Shown here: positions 53,641 through 63,180 of the stretch, piece by piece
How positions within the stretch are numbered: position 1 is the stretch's first letter
How the letters are laid out: each line of letters opens with the position of its first letter
Assembly (NCBI RefSeq): GCF_001884235.1
Contig: NZ_MAOI01000112.1
Location: forward strand, 62,001-126,000
Source: Bacillus paramycoides
GTDB lineage: Bacteria; Bacillota; Bacilli; Bacillales; Bacillaceae_G
Reading direction: 5' to 3'
DNA length: 64,000 bases
Position numbers and translations under genes: made by a program
The notes under the pieces: generated by a model
The model's input: only the letters and a program-made list of their open reading frames with translations
Databases searched by the model: none
What the model was told of the DNA's origin: nothing

Positions 53641-54387
53641 TTATAGATTTATCAATATAACATTTTCTATTTCTAGCTTCTTCCCCTTATATACTTCATT
53701 TTTACAATCTAATACTATCTCAACGAAGTGCTCATTCGATTGAATTAGATGAATCGCTTGATTTTTTAAACGGACAATTATTTCCTCTTCCTCATTTATA
53801 ACATCTGAAAATAGACAACTAATAATATTCCGATCTTCATTTGTTAATTCTCCATATAATTTCACTGCAATAATTCCAGCGACACCCTTTTCCGCACTAT
53901 TTGGATACATATATTTCTCCATATATTCTCTGCTCTTTTGATCCTTCATTTGTTGTAGAAAAAATTGAAACGGCATCCCCTTCATTGGCTGTATGTATGC
54001 ATTTTTCCATGGCATGGTTTTCTTTAACAAATTAAAAAACCACCTGTATTGTAATGGTTCTGGTTTTGTAATTTCAATTCCACCTTCTCTCATTTTTTCA
54101 TACACCTTATCTATATTTTCAACATCAATTGCCAGTCCGATTAGTCCTCTATGCCCATCATTATATTTCTGAACCCACTCTTGTACCCAACCGCCCCCAT
54201 TTTTTGTTTTTACTCTTACCAATTCTAAATATTCTTTTCCAATCCATATGTTAGATACTTTAAATCCTTTCGTTCCCTTTCCCCATTTCGGAACATATGG
54301 TAGCCCAATAGAATGCACACTTTTAATAATCTCCTTATTTTCTTGTATTTCTTTATTAACATTTACAACAAGATGATCGATTTTCAT
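53641..54387 (-). CDS. VOC/glyoxalase-like protein
   Basis: A 248-residue protein of the glyoxalase-like VOC superfamily (MKIDHLVVNVNKEI; GHRGLIGLAIDVENIDKVYE). Metal ligands are not complete: the N-terminal IDHLVVNV has one His, and other sites are unclear. It may be a binding protein rather than an enzyme. ATG 54387 follows GGTGGGGAAG. It lies 19 bases after the PadR-type gene, which probably controls it. Confidence 0.75.
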   Translation of the reverse strand: MKIDHLVVNVNKEIQENKEIIKSVHSIGLPYVPKWGKGTKGFKVSNIWIGKEYLELVRVKTKNGGGWVQEWVQKYNDGHRGLIGLAIDVENIDKVYEKMREGGIEITKPEPLQYRWFFNLLKKTMPWKNAYIQPMKGMPFQFFLQQMKDQKSREYMEKYMYPNSAEKGVAGIIAVKLYGELTNEDRNIISCLFSDVINEEEEIIVRLKNQAIHLIQSNEHFVEIVLDCKNEVYKGKKLEIENVILINL

Positions 54388-54406
54388 TTTCTTCCCCACC
54401 ATATTT

Positions 54407-54933
54407 TTAATTTTTTAATAGTTTCTCTAATTTATGAATTAATCGAAGTTGCATCTCACATTGTTCATACATATTTTCAAAAATAAGTTTCATATATTCC
54501 GGTACATCATCCTTCAGTTTTTCCCCTTCTCTCATTTCTTCATAAGTAGCTAGTATTTCTCTTTTCTGTTCATCTAAAGCTTCTAAAATCTCTTCTTTCA
54601 TACTCTCTTCTTCTGACAAGAATGTTAACGCTGTATACAGATGATTCGGAAACACAACTGAAGTTTTTTGAAATGATTCTTTAAGTAACTTTTTAAACTG
54701 TTGACTTCCTTTTTCGTTTATACAATACATAGTTTTCGATCGTTTACCAGTCATTTCAATTGCTTTTACTTGAATTAATTCCTCATTTGCCATTTTTTTA
54801 ACGCGTGATAAATAGAAGCCGGAAATACCTCCGCCCATTTACTATTTTGAACCATATGTAGCGCCTGCTGTATTTCATAACCAGATAGCGAATCCCTTTT
54901 AGTAAGCAATCCAAGAATCATTAAACGCATCAT
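54407..54933 (-). pseudogene. PadR-family transcriptional regulator, frameshifted in a poly-A run
   Basis: One gene is split over two frames at an A7 run (T7 at 54793-54799 on the plus strand). The upstream frame starts MMRLMILGLLTKRDSLSGYE (ATG 54933 with AGAGGAAGAG before it) and reaches FPASIYHALKK. The downstream frame continues MANEELIQVKAIEMTGKR with the C-terminal dimerisation helices. One extra A (A8) restores a complete regulator of about 175 residues with an N-terminal winged helix. It could be real loss, slippage-based variation, or a sequencing error. Some full-length protein might arise by transcriptional slippage. Confidence 0.75.
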
Positions 54934-54954
54934 TTCTCTTCCTCTTCTCAAAAA

Positions 54955-54968
54955 ACTAAATATTTAGT
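54955..54968. promoter_or_regulatory. 14-bp palindrome upstream of padR-like gene
   Basis: ACTAAATATTTAGT is perfectly symmetric and lies 22 bases before the regulator's start codon. PadR regulators bind such AT-rich palindromes; autoregulation is inferred. Confidence 0.5.
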
Positions 54969-55047
54969 ATTTTTAGATTATTTTAATATTAATTCCAATA
55001 TTAGTAAACAAAAAAACCCAAAAAAATAAACCCGCAATTACGCAGGC

Positions 55048-55998
55048 TTACTTCACACACTCTTGGAAATGTTCTTGGAACCACTCTTTATTAATATCTT
55101 TTCCGATGAAAACTACTTCACTTACTCGCTCTTCACCCTCTTGCCACTCTCTATCATACGAAGCAGCAAACAATGTATGTACACCTTGGAAAACAATACG
55201 TTTATCTACTCCATCAATTGATAATATTCCTTTGTAACGATATAAATGCTCTCCTAGTTCTTGAACGACAGCTGACATCCACTCATTAAGTTTTTGTAAA
55301 TCTAACGGACGTTCTTCACGTAATACAAATGATTTTACGCCTTCTAGATGATTATGTTCTTTATGTGGGTAAATTTGTAACGTATCTCTCGTTTTAAACG
55401 TTTGTATTTGTAGTAATGATGGAATATCCACCTCACAGTTAGTCGTCGGAATTAATTTCGCAGTTGGATTTATTCCTTGAAGTTCATGTAGAAGGTCTTC
55501 CTTCTCATTTTCTTCAATTAAATCTAATTTATTAACTAAAACTACATCAGCAAATGCAATTTGTTCTTTTGCTTCTAGTCCCTTTTCAAAATGTTTATGT
55601 ATATGGTAACTATCTACCACTGTTACAACGCCGTTAATTTGGTATGCAGATTGAATAACTGGATCTAAAAAGAACGTTTGAATAATCGGACCCGGATTTG
55701 CAAGACCCGTCGTTTCAATTACTAAGCCATCAAAATCCATTTTCCCCTCTGCTTTTACATCCAGTAATTGTTTTAAGGCAACGAGTAAATCTTCACGTAC
55801 AGTACAGCAAAGACAACCGTTTGTCATTTCCATAATTTCTTCTTCAACATTCATAATTAATTGATTATCTATACCAATTTGCCCTATTTCATTTACAATC
55901 ACTGCTAATTTCTTACCGTGATCCTCTGATAAAATTCGGTTTAATAATGTCGTTTTCCCTGATCCAAGAAAACCCGTTAATATTGTTACTGGAATCAT
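55048..55998 (-). CDS. CobW/P47K-family GTP-binding metallochaperone
   Basis: A 316-residue COG0523 G3E GTPase: P-loop GFLGSGKTTLLNR (residues 8-20), the metal-binding CxCC in GCLCCTVREDL (about 64-67), NKLDLIEE guanine motif, and a C-terminal CobW_C domain (VKSFVLREERPLDLQKL onward). The closest Bacillus relatives are ZagA/YciC, which deliver zinc under limitation. I saw no Zur box upstream, so this paralogue may serve another metal or condition. ATG 55998 with AAGGAGATGTA before it. Confidence 0.9.
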   Translation of the reverse strand: MIPVTILTGFLGSGKTTLLNRILSEDHGKKLAVIVNEIGQIGIDNQLIMNVEEEIMEMTNGCLCCTVREDLLVALKQLLDVKAEGKMDFDGLVIETTGLANPGPIIQTFFLDPVIQSAYQINGVVTVVDSYHIHKHFEKGLEAKEQIAFADVVLVNKLDLIEENEKEDLLHELQGINPTAKLIPTTNCEVDIPSLLQIQTFKTRDTLQIYPHKEHNHLEGVKSFVLREERPLDLQKLNEWMSAVVQELGEHLYRYKGILSIDGVDKRIVFQGVHTLFAASYDREWQEGEERVSEVVFIGKDINKEWFQEHFQECVK

Positions 55999-56163
55999 CC
56001 CTTACATCTCCTTATTGCTCTATGTTTCTACATTATAGCATATAGAGAAAATCGTTTTTGTAGCAAAACATATTTATTGTATGTACAACCGGCTAACTAT
56101 ATAATAGTATTTAGCAAGAAAGCCTTTTCAAAAATATTATTATTCATCAAGGAGGTACTTATA

Positions 56164-57066
56164 ATGGAACGAGTTCAAATGACCGAAACACTAGAATTTT
56201 CTCGTATTATTCAAGGATTTTGGCGTTTAGCAGAATGGAATATGACGAAACAAGAATTACTTTCTTTTATTGAAGCTTGTATGGATATGGGAATTACTAC
56301 TTTTGATCACGCTGATATTTATGGTGGATATACATGTGAAGGATTGTTTGGAGAAGCGTTACAACTAAAGCCTTCCTTACGCGAAAACATGCAAATCATC
56401 ACAAAATGTGGAATCGCTCCCCCATCACCGAAATTTCCAGAACGATATGTCGCTCACTACAATACGAGTGCAGAACATATTATAAAAAGCGCGGAGGATT
56501 CATTAAAAAACTTACATATAGATTATATTGATGTACTGCTCATTCATCGTCCCGATCCATTCATGGATCCAAATGAAGTGGCAGAAGCGTTCTTACGCTT
56601 AAAACAAGAAGGAAAAGTTCGTCACTTCGGTGTTTCTAACTTTTTACCTTCTCAATTTAATATGTTAAGTTCGTATTTAGACTTCCCGCTTATTACAAAT
56701 CAAATCGAAGTATCTGCGATGCAGCTTGAGCATTTTGAAAAAGGTACTATTGATTTATGCCAAGAAAAACGAATCAATCCAATGATTTGGTCACCTCTTG
56801 CTGGTGGTGAAATCTTTACTGGTCAAACTGAACGTGCTGTACGTTTACGTGAAACTTTACAAAAAATCGCTACTGAACTAGGCGTTGATAGCATTGATAC
56901 TGTTATGTATGCATGGTTACTTGCTCATCCAGCAAAAATGATGCCAATTGTTGGCTCTGGCAAATTAGATCGAGTAAAAACGGCTGCAATGGCAACAAAA
57001 GTTAATTTAGATCGCCAACAATGGTTTACAATTTTCGAAAGCTCTAATGGACATCCTGTACCCTAA
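56164..57066 (+). CDS. Aldo/keto reductase (YdhF-type)
   Basis: A 300-residue NADPH oxidoreductase with the TIM-barrel AKR signature. The tetrad shows as D, Y, K and H in FDHADIYGGY (about 52-61), IITKCGI and LLIHRPDPF. HFGVSNFLPSQFNML and VGSGKLDRV mark the cofactor end. The substrate is unknown. ATG 56164 follows AAGGAGGTACTT. A longer frame from 56077 lacks a ribosome binding site and runs through the promoter region. Confidence 0.92.
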   Translation: MERVQMTETLEFSRIIQGFWRLAEWNMTKQELLSFIEACMDMGITTFDHADIYGGYTCEGLFGEALQLKPSLRENMQIITKCGIAPPSPKFPERYVAHYNTSAEHIIKSAEDSLKNLHIDYIDVLLIHRPDPFMDPNEVAEAFLRLKQEGKVRHFGVSNFLPSQFNMLSSYLDFPLITNQIEVSAMQLEHFEKGTIDLCQEKRINPMIWSPLAGGEIFTGQTERAVRLRETLQKIATELGVDSIDTVMYAWLLAHPAKMMPIVGSGKLDRVKTAAMATKVNLDRQQWFTIFESSNGHPVP

Positions 57067-57073
57067 TGCATAC

Positions 57074-57108
57074 AAAAGAAGAGCTGTTACTTTACAGCTC
57101 TTCTTTTT
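57074..57108. terminator. Terminator between the AKR gene and a convergent GNAT gene
   Basis: A 14-bp stem AAAAGAAGAGCTGT / ACAGCTCTTCTTTT with a 6-base loop. It overlaps the end of the GNAT gene. Confidence 0.9.
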
Positions 57109-57685
57109 CATATGTATTTCTCGTCATAGCGAACACACACATATCCCTTAATCCATTTCCCTCTACCGCAACACTCGCACTTTCTAAAATACCCTCTAAT
57201 TTAAAGCCTAATTTCTCAGGTATCGCTCTACTCTTCTTATTTAGAGAATCGCATCGAATTTCTACGCGGTTTGCTTTCAGTTCAGCAAAAGCGTAATCCG
57301 TTATACCTGTTGCAGCCTCTACCATATAGCCCTTTCCACTAAACCTTGAATCAATCCAATACCCGATTTCAAATTGAGGTATATCCCAATTAATACGATG
57401 TAATCCGGCAGATGCAATAAATTCACCTGTTTCTTTCGAAAACACTAGTAATCTCAAATCCTCACGCTGCAAAAATTGAATATGCGATTTTCTAATACTC
57501 TCTTCTATTTCTTCCTCTGTTTGTTCTTTTTGTGCAAAAACCATCCAAGGCTTTAATTCTTTCATTGAAGCTTGAATCGCTTCATATACAACCTTACCAT
57601 CACCTGGTTTTGGCATTCGAATAAAAAGCCTTTCAGTATTAAATTCAGTAGGAAAATCGAATAATAACGGATTCAATATAACCAC
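57092..57685 (-). CDS. RimJ/RimL-type GNAT acetyltransferase
   Basis: A 197-residue GNAT of the ribosomal-protein-acetyltransferase-like group: FPTEFNTERLFIRMPKPGDG, EIGYWIDSRFSGKGYMVEAA, and RVEIRCDSLNKKSRAIPEKL. Members acetylate protein N-termini or small molecules; the target is unknown. The last codons lie inside the terminator shared with the convergent AKR gene. Confidence 0.88.
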   Translation of the reverse strand: MVILNPLLFDFPTEFNTERLFIRMPKPGDGKVVYEAIQASMKELKPWMVFAQKEQTEEEIEESIRKSHIQFLQREDLRLLVFSKETGEFIASAGLHRINWDIPQFEIGYWIDSRFSGKGYMVEAATGITDYAFAELKANRVEIRCDSLNKKSRAIPEKLGFKLEGILESASVAVEGNGLRDMCVFAMTRNTYEKEEL

Positions 57686-57751
57686 TCCTTATAATTCTTT
57701 TATATATAATAATATCCATCTCAAGTTATACAGTAAAGAAATTTCTGAATT

Positions 57752-59218
57752 TTATACATTTTCCTCATTCACATCAACCGCCACACGAATTCCAGATTCA
57801 ATCGCACCTTGAATCCATCCGTGATATAGTGTTGTATGGTCTCCAGCGAAATATATTCTCCCCTCAGGTTTTACAATGGCTGGTTGTAATTCAGATTCTT
57901 GACCAGCTTGAAAAAGTGCAAACCCTCCCAGTGCATATGGATCTAATGTCCAACTTTTTGATATTCCAGACATGAACTCATCATATACTTGCCCACCTAA
58001 TATTGTTGCTAAATTTTGTAGTGTGTAATAGATGCGATCACCTTTTGATAAACCATCCCATAGCAATGCATCGTATGACCACGTATAACTCCCAAGCATT
58101 ATGGCTGGTCCTTTTGAACCGATGCCGTGACTTGGGTAATAGGCATAACGAATAGGAAGATCTGTTATAATTCTCCCCCCTAATTGCCCTTGGTCCTCCC
58201 AAAAACGACTTTTAAACTGAATTCCTATTTTTGTAGCTGGCATATAATGTAATTCACGAATTGCTTTCCATTTCGCATGAGATATAGAATCAAATGGATC
58301 TATTTCCACAAATCGCATTGTTGAAAAAGGGATTGTAACAATAACTATATCACCTGTTATGCTACTATATTCAAAAGTTTCCTCATTCCGATAGTAAGCT
58401 GTCACACCATTAGCTTGTTGATGTAGTTTCATTAATTTTTGGTTATATATAATATTTTCTTCTAATTGTGGTAAAAATGACTTTGGTAATCTATCGTTCC
58501 CATCTATTATTTCGCAAAATCCGCTTTCCTCTTGCATAATGTATAAAAAACGTAATGTCTCAATGAATGACCTTTCCAAAAAACCTTCTAAGTCTAGTAG
58601 AACTCCTATCATTTCAATCGTTACCGGTGAAAAATACGTATTATATTGATAAGGATGATACTTTAAAAACTGCCCTGTAGAGTACTTCCCAAAATCCTTT
58701 TCTACAACGTCCCAATTTTTCTCTGGGTTTCTTTTAATAAAATTTATAATTGGCTGAACTGCTAACAATAATAATTCCTCAGAAGTTTTCCCTTCTTCAT
58801 TCATCTCAACAGGATACCTTAAAATACTCGGGTCTTTTTCGTATTGTTTCAATGTCGTTTTCCGGCCATTGACATAAATAATATCTGTTTCATTTCTATT
58901 AATAAAAGGACTCACCTGTAGCCCAAACTTTCTTATATATGCCATCGTTAATGTATGCGAATACGGAATTCTCATCGCCCCAACATCTAAGTATAATCCG
59001 GTATCTTCCATTCTGACTGTCTCAATTCGGCCTCCTACACGATTATTCGCTTCAAAAATCTTTACTTGATGCCCTGCGTCCTTCAGTAAAGATGCCGAAA
59101 CTAATCCAGCCATACCGGCCCCAACTATAATAATTTGTTTCGGACGTGTTGTCTTTTGCAATCCCTTCTCTATTATCTTTACATCCGCCTGTATATCAAA
59201 CATTATATCTTTTTGCAC
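57752..59218 (-). CDS. Flavin monoamine oxidase / L-amino-acid oxidase-like protein
   Basis: A 488-residue FAD amine oxidase. Residues about 28-60 form the dinucleotide site IIVGAGMAGLVSASLLKDAG then EANNRVGGRIETV. The C-terminal FAD motif is GRIYFAGDHTTLYHGWIQGA (about 455-475). The family oxidises amines or L-amino acids with O2, releasing ammonia and H2O2. No signal peptide; substrate unknown. The N-terminal 25 residues precede the fold and could be partly an over-extended start. Monocistronic. Confidence 0.9.
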   Translation of the reverse strand: MQKDIMFDIQADVKIIEKGLQKTTRPKQIIIVGAGMAGLVSASLLKDAGHQVKIFEANNRVGGRIETVRMEDTGLYLDVGAMRIPYSHTLTMAYIRKFGLQVSPFINRNETDIIYVNGRKTTLKQYEKDPSILRYPVEMNEEGKTSEELLLLAVQPIINFIKRNPEKNWDVVEKDFGKYSTGQFLKYHPYQYNTYFSPVTIEMIGVLLDLEGFLERSFIETLRFLYIMQEESGFCEIIDGNDRLPKSFLPQLEENIIYNQKLMKLHQQANGVTAYYRNEETFEYSSITGDIVIVTIPFSTMRFVEIDPFDSISHAKWKAIRELHYMPATKIGIQFKSRFWEDQGQLGGRIITDLPIRYAYYPSHGIGSKGPAIMLGSYTWSYDALLWDGLSKGDRIYYTLQNLATILGGQVYDEFMSGISKSWTLDPYALGGFALFQAGQESELQPAIVKPEGRIYFAGDHTTLYHGWIQGAIESGIRVAVDVNEENV

Positions 59219-59401
59219 AATCCCACCCCTTAATTCATAAAATGTGCATTAGTGGTTTAGTGCATTTTATTCATAAATCCCCTTAAACATAACACCATAT
59301 CAATTTGAAGATTCACTAAAAATACATATGGTGTAGCTCTCCCCCTTCTACGTGCTTCATACAATATATATATAGTAACTGTAGGGAAAGGGTGAATACA
59401 C

Positions 59402-59593
59402 ATGAAACGTACTTACGACTATCACGCAACAAAAAAACATTTAGAATTAAAGAAAGAGCAGCTTTGTAAAAAACTTACTAGCGTTAAACTTACTGAAGAA
59501 GAACGCAAGCAAATATATCTAGAAATTGATAACTACGAATATATTTTAAACTTAGTCGAAATGAATCATTATGAACGAGGGTTTTCTCGTTAA
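59402..59593 (+). CDS. Small DUF3896-like protein
   Basis: A 63-residue hydrophilic helical protein (KRTYDYHATKKHLELKKEQL, then KLTSVKLTEEERKQIYLEID). It resembles the B. cereus-group DUF3896 family of unknown function; the family name is from memory. It has no membrane helix. GGGAAAGGGTG lies 9 bases before ATG 59402, and a terminator follows. Confidence 0.7.
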   Translation: MKRTYDYHATKKHLELKKEQLCKKLTSVKLTEEERKQIYLEIDNYEYILNLVEMNHYERGFSR

Positions 59594-59619
59594 AAGCGGA
59601 TAAAATATTATCCGCTTTT
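59592..59619 (+). terminator. Terminator of the DUF3896-like gene
   Basis: A 12-bp perfect stem AAAAGCGGATAA / TTATCCGCTTTT with a 4-base loop. Confidence 0.88.
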
Positions 59620-59697
59620 CCTTTTGAGCATTTCATTACGCATTTTTCGTAAGTAAATATATAATAGGATGTACATTAAGATTGAGAGGTATATTCT

Positions 59698-60699
59698 ATG
59701 ATCAAATTAAGTGTATTAGACCAATCACCTATTTCAGATGGTAGCACAGCGGTTGAAGCTTTTTCACATACAGTTACGCTTGCACAAGAAGTTGAAAAAC
59801 TCGGATTTACACGTTTTTGGGTATCCGAGCACCATAATTCTGTAAGCTTAGCTGGTTCAAGTCCAGAAATACTCATTTCTCATATTGCAGCGAAAACGAA
59901 TCGTATTAGAGTTGGTTCTGGCGGTGTTATGTTGCCACATTATAGTTCATATAAAGTCGCCGAGAATTTCCGCGTTTTAGAAGCACTTTATCCAAACCGC
60001 ATCGACCTTGGTATTGGTAGAGCACCTGGTGGTATGCCGATAGCAACTCGTGCATTACAAGAAGGAAAAATGGTCTCACTTGATCAATACCCGGAACAAA
60101 TTGCAGATGTTGCAATGTACTTACATGATAAAGTACCTGAAAACCATCACTATGCAAACTTAAAAGCTACTCCTATAATCCCAACATCAGCTGAAATGTG
60201 GATGCTCGGTTCTAGTGGAGAGAGTGCTAACATTGCGGCGCACAATGGAGCTTCTTTTGCATTTGCACAATTTATTAATGGCTTCGGAGGTCCAGAAGTT
60301 ATGAGGGCTTACCAGGAACAATTCCAGCCTTCATTTTTAGGGGATAAACCAAAATCAATCGTCGCTATTTTTGTAATATGTGCCGAAACAAACGAAGAAG
60401 CAGAAAAAATTGCTTCTAGTTTAGATTTATCAATCTTATTACTAGAACAAGGAAAACGGACTACTGGTACTCCGTCTATCGAAACTGCTCAAAATTATTC
60501 GTATAGTGCTTATGACCTATTCCGCATTAAAGAAAATCGCCAACGTATGATCGTCGGTGACCCATCATCTGTGAAAGAAAAAATATTAAACTTAAGCAAA
60601 GCATACAATACCGAAGAATTTATGATTGTCACAATCACACATCAATTTGAAGACAAATTAAACTCTTATCGCTTATTGGCTGACGCTTTTAATTTATAA
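59698..60699 (+). CDS. Luciferase-like flavin-dependent oxidoreductase
   Basis: A 333-residue LLM-class protein: LSVLDQSPISDGSTAVEAF start, FWVSEHHNSVSLAGSSPEI near 41, IRVGSGGVMLPHYS near 71, IDLGIGRAPGG near 102. These use FMNH2 or F420 for monooxygenation. It belongs to the YhbW-like group common in Firmicutes. The substrate is unknown. GAGAGGTAT precedes ATG 59698. Confidence 0.9.
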   Translation: MIKLSVLDQSPISDGSTAVEAFSHTVTLAQEVEKLGFTRFWVSEHHNSVSLAGSSPEILISHIAAKTNRIRVGSGGVMLPHYSSYKVAENFRVLEALYPNRIDLGIGRAPGGMPIATRALQEGKMVSLDQYPEQIADVAMYLHDKVPENHHYANLKATPIIPTSAEMWMLGSSGESANIAAHNGASFAFAQFINGFGGPEVMRAYQEQFQPSFLGDKPKSIVAIFVICAETNEEAEKIASSLDLSILLLEQGKRTTGTPSIETAQNYSYSAYDLFRIKENRQRMIVGDPSSVKEKILNLSKAYNTEEFMIVTITHQFEDKLNSYRLLADAFNL

Positions 60700-60703
60700 T
60701 TTC

Positions 60704-60740
60704 AAAAGGGAGATACATCACATATGATGTATCTCCCTTT
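60704..60740. terminator. Bidirectional terminator
   Basis: A 15-bp perfect stem (AAAGGGAGATACATC / GATGTATCTCCCTTT) with a 6-base loop lies between two convergent genes. Confidence 0.9.
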
Positions 60741-60744
60741 CTTA

Positions 60745-61689
60745 CTACATATTGTTTTTGCTTCCTATATATTCAATAGCTTCTTTTAATAACTCATCAA
60801 AATTATTAGGATAATCATGTTTTAAGTTAGGCACAACTTTATACTTATGTTCTATATCTTTATCCTTTAATAACTGTACAAATTGCTGCGTGACTTCATA
60901 ACAATCTTCATCTTGATCGCCACATATTATATATCCCTTTATACCTTTATCCTGTAACATCCCCAGCAACTCATTCCATTCTTCAATCTCTGGAAGCCAC
61001 GGTGCCATAAAAATAAAACCATCCACATTTATATCTTTTTGTAAAATAGTATATAAAGCCACTCTTGCTCCAGCAGAAAAACCACCAATTACTACATTTT
61101 CTACTGTATGATTTTCTATAAACTTATCGTAATGCTCTTTTAATTCTTCTTTCCCTCTATCTATATCATCCCAAACAAACCCATCTGAAAACTGAATTTG
61201 CGAAGACTGTGGTAAAGCTAACGTATAATCTTGTGTCAAAACTGATTTCCAATATGGTTCTATTATTTGTATATTTTCTTGATCACCATGCATTGTAAGT
61301 AGTAGATTTCCCTTTTTCTTGCTGTAAATATATTTCACGTCTGCTCGTACTGTTTTCTTTGCTAATTCTTCTCTTTCTTTACATAATTGAACCATTTTAT
61401 GAAACTCTTCAAATTTATGTAGTGGTTTTAAATCGTCGTCGGAGATTAAATACTCATTTCCATACCAAAATCCATTGTCCATAATAGCTTCCTTCATTAA
61501 ATGTAACGCTTCTTCTTCAAGTCCTGCTGCACTTGCAAGCGCATATTTAAAATTATATATTTGTGCCTCATTCCCCACTACACCTTTAGCATGTTCCATT
61601 ATATAAGTGTACGCTTCAAAACTTCCTTTATTTGCATAACAATCTAACGTTTCATTTAACAACTTAATATACGTCATGTTATTTTTCAT
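60745..61689 (-). CDS. Alpha/beta hydrolase with helical N-terminal domain
   Basis: A 314-residue protein. The N-terminal part (about 1-110) is helical and TPR-like (TYIMEHAKGVVGNEAQIYNF; EEALHLMKEA). The C-terminal alpha/beta hydrolase has the nucleophile elbow GGFSAGAR (Ser about 202), the acid probably in CGDQDEDCYE and His in NLKHDYP. Substrate unknown; no signal peptide. ATG 61689 is preceded by GGGGGAAC. Confidence 0.82.
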   Translation of the reverse strand: MKNNMTYIKLLNETLDCYANKGSFEAYTYIMEHAKGVVGNEAQIYNFKYALASAAGLEEEALHLMKEAIMDNGFWYGNEYLISDDDLKPLHKFEEFHKMVQLCKEREELAKKTVRADVKYIYSKKKGNLLLTMHGDQENIQIIEPYWKSVLTQDYTLALPQSSQIQFSDGFVWDDIDRGKEELKEHYDKFIENHTVENVVIGGFSAGARVALYTILQKDINVDGFIFMAPWLPEIEEWNELLGMLQDKGIKGYIICGDQDEDCYEVTQQFVQLLKDKDIEHKYKVVPNLKHDYPNNFDELLKEAIEYIGSKNNM

Positions 61690-61899
61690 ATTGTAGTTCC
61701 CCCGTAACCTTTTTACTTATTTCTCGAACTATTAAACCATTCTGTGGTCACGGTGTATTCTATAACTTAACAATAGCCGATTCTCAGAATGATATTTACT
61801 AACTAATGTATGTATACGCATAATACATCGCTTCTTTCTATCTACTAGTTTTAGTATAAAGTTAAATAGACTGAAAAATCAATATTTTAATAACCAAAA

Positions 61900-61928
61900 A
61901 AAAGACAACAATATATTTATTGTTGTTT
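61900..61928 (-). terminator. Terminator of the DUF3939-like gene
   Basis: Minus strand: ACAACAAT / ATTGTTGT stem followed by CTTTTTTT. Confidence 0.8.
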
Positions 61929-61937
61929 GCATCACAT

Positions 61938-62393
61938 CTACCTACTATTCTTTTTTTTCTTATCTGGTTTACTTGAAACTAAATAATGTTTTTCTGAAAT
62001 ATATAAGTTTCTTTTTAATATACGATTTAAGTAAGGTCCTAGTTTCATTCCGCATACGAGGCGATCTTCGCTATTTTCAACAATTGGGAACATTTCTTTT
62101 TCAGTTACATATTGATCTACTGCCTTTTGTACGACATCAATTTCTTTAACTAGTTTTAAATTTTCTTCTGTATGTTCAAATACTTCAAGCGTTTCCTTCG
62201 TAATAAGAAAAAGATTTGTTGGAAATGCAGGTAAATAGGGCTTTAACAAATCATAATTTACAGTGTAATCATCATTTACTAAGACTGTATAAACGATATT
62301 AGCATTCGTTTCTAGAAACTTAGCCATCGCTTGCTCTAATTCGTCTTTCGTAATTTCCCTCTCTTCTTTTCCAGTTCTGAAAAAGCGAAACAT
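61938..62393 (-). CDS. DUF3939-like protein, unknown function
   Basis: A 151-residue soluble protein beginning MFRFFRTGKEEREITKDELE and ending in the basic KPDKKKKNSR. It has alternating alpha/beta character. The family number is from memory and should be treated as tentative. No catalytic motif is visible. AAAGGAGGCGATGCG precedes the ATG. Monocistronic between terminators. Confidence 0.65.
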   Translation of the reverse strand: MFRFFRTGKEEREITKDELEQAMAKFLETNANIVYTVLVNDDYTVNYDLLKPYLPAFPTNLFLITKETLEVFEHTEENLKLVKEIDVVQKAVDQYVTEKEMFPIVENSEDRLVCGMKLGPYLNRILKRNLYISEKHYLVSSKPDKKKKNSR

Positions 62394-62450
62394 CGCATCG
62401 CCTCCTTTTCACTATATTATAGCATAAAAGAAAACTGAAAAATTATAAAA

Positions 62451-62487
62451 AACTCTATTGAAAGAATTTTTCAATAGAGTTTTTTAA
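62451..62487 (-). terminator. Terminator of dps
   Basis: A 13-bp stem AACTCTATTGAAA / TTTCAATAGAGTT with TTTTTT, after the dps stop codon. Confidence 0.85.
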
Positions 62488-62495
62488 TCCATTTT

Positions 62496-62939
62496 TTATT
62501 TTAAGAATGCACTTAACATCCATACATGTTGTTCTAATGTCGTATGAATTGCTAATAACATATCAGCCGATGTTTCATCACCAGCTTCATCAGCTACTTC
62601 CATACCTTCTTTTAACTCTTGAATAAGTGCAGAAAAATCGTTTACTAAAGCTTGTACCATTTCTTCTGCAGACTCCTTGCTTGTTCCTTCGCTCACAGTT
62701 GAAGTTGCTAGATACTCTTTCATTGTCGCTAACGGTTTTCCTTCTAACGCTAAAATACGTTCTGCTAACTCATCAATATATGTTCCAGCCTCATTATAAA
62801 ATTCTTCAAATTTCTCATGTAATGTAAAGAAGTGTGGTCCTGTCACATACCAATGATAATTATGCAATTTCACATATAACACATTCCAGTTTGCTACCTG
62901 CTTGTTTAATACTTCAACAACATTTGTTTTCGTACTCAT
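62496..62939 (-). CDS. dps: Dps-type mini-ferritin
   Basis: A 147-residue Dps protein. The ferroxidase site is visible in [20 protein letters not shown] (His and His/Asp/Glu ligands at the dimer interface), with [14 protein letters not shown] and [17 protein letters not shown]. It forms 12-subunit shells that store iron and protect DNA from oxidants. ATG 62939 follows AGAGGAGTGG at 8 bases; the longer ATG at 62960 lies in the leader. PerR control is common for dps, but I found no clear Per box in the 241 bases upstream. Confidence 0.93.
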   Translation of the reverse strand: MSTKTNVVEVLNKQVANWNVLYVKLHNYHWYVTGPHFFTLHEKFEEFYNEAGTYIDELAERILALEGKPLATMKEYLATSTVSEGTSKESAEEMVQALVNDFSALIQELKEGMEVADEAGDETSADMLLAIHTTLEQHVWMLSAFLK

Positions 62940-63180
62940 ACAATCCACTCCTCTTATCATTTTATAATTATTATCTTTTAATAATTCAATTACATTCTAC
63001 CATACATTTCCTATTCTCTCGAGTGAACAGCTTATATGTAACAAAGTTTTAACACCTTTAATATTTCCCTAATATCATATAATTCATGTATTCTTTCAAC
63101 TACTTCATATGTCTAATCGTCCAAGCTTACACATATGCATAGTAGTAAGTCAAGCTCATCATAGAAGAAAGAGGGATAAC

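Noticed and set aside
62940-63180. PerR box upstream of dps
   Set aside because: No sequence close to the Per box consensus was found by eye; a matrix search could still reveal one.
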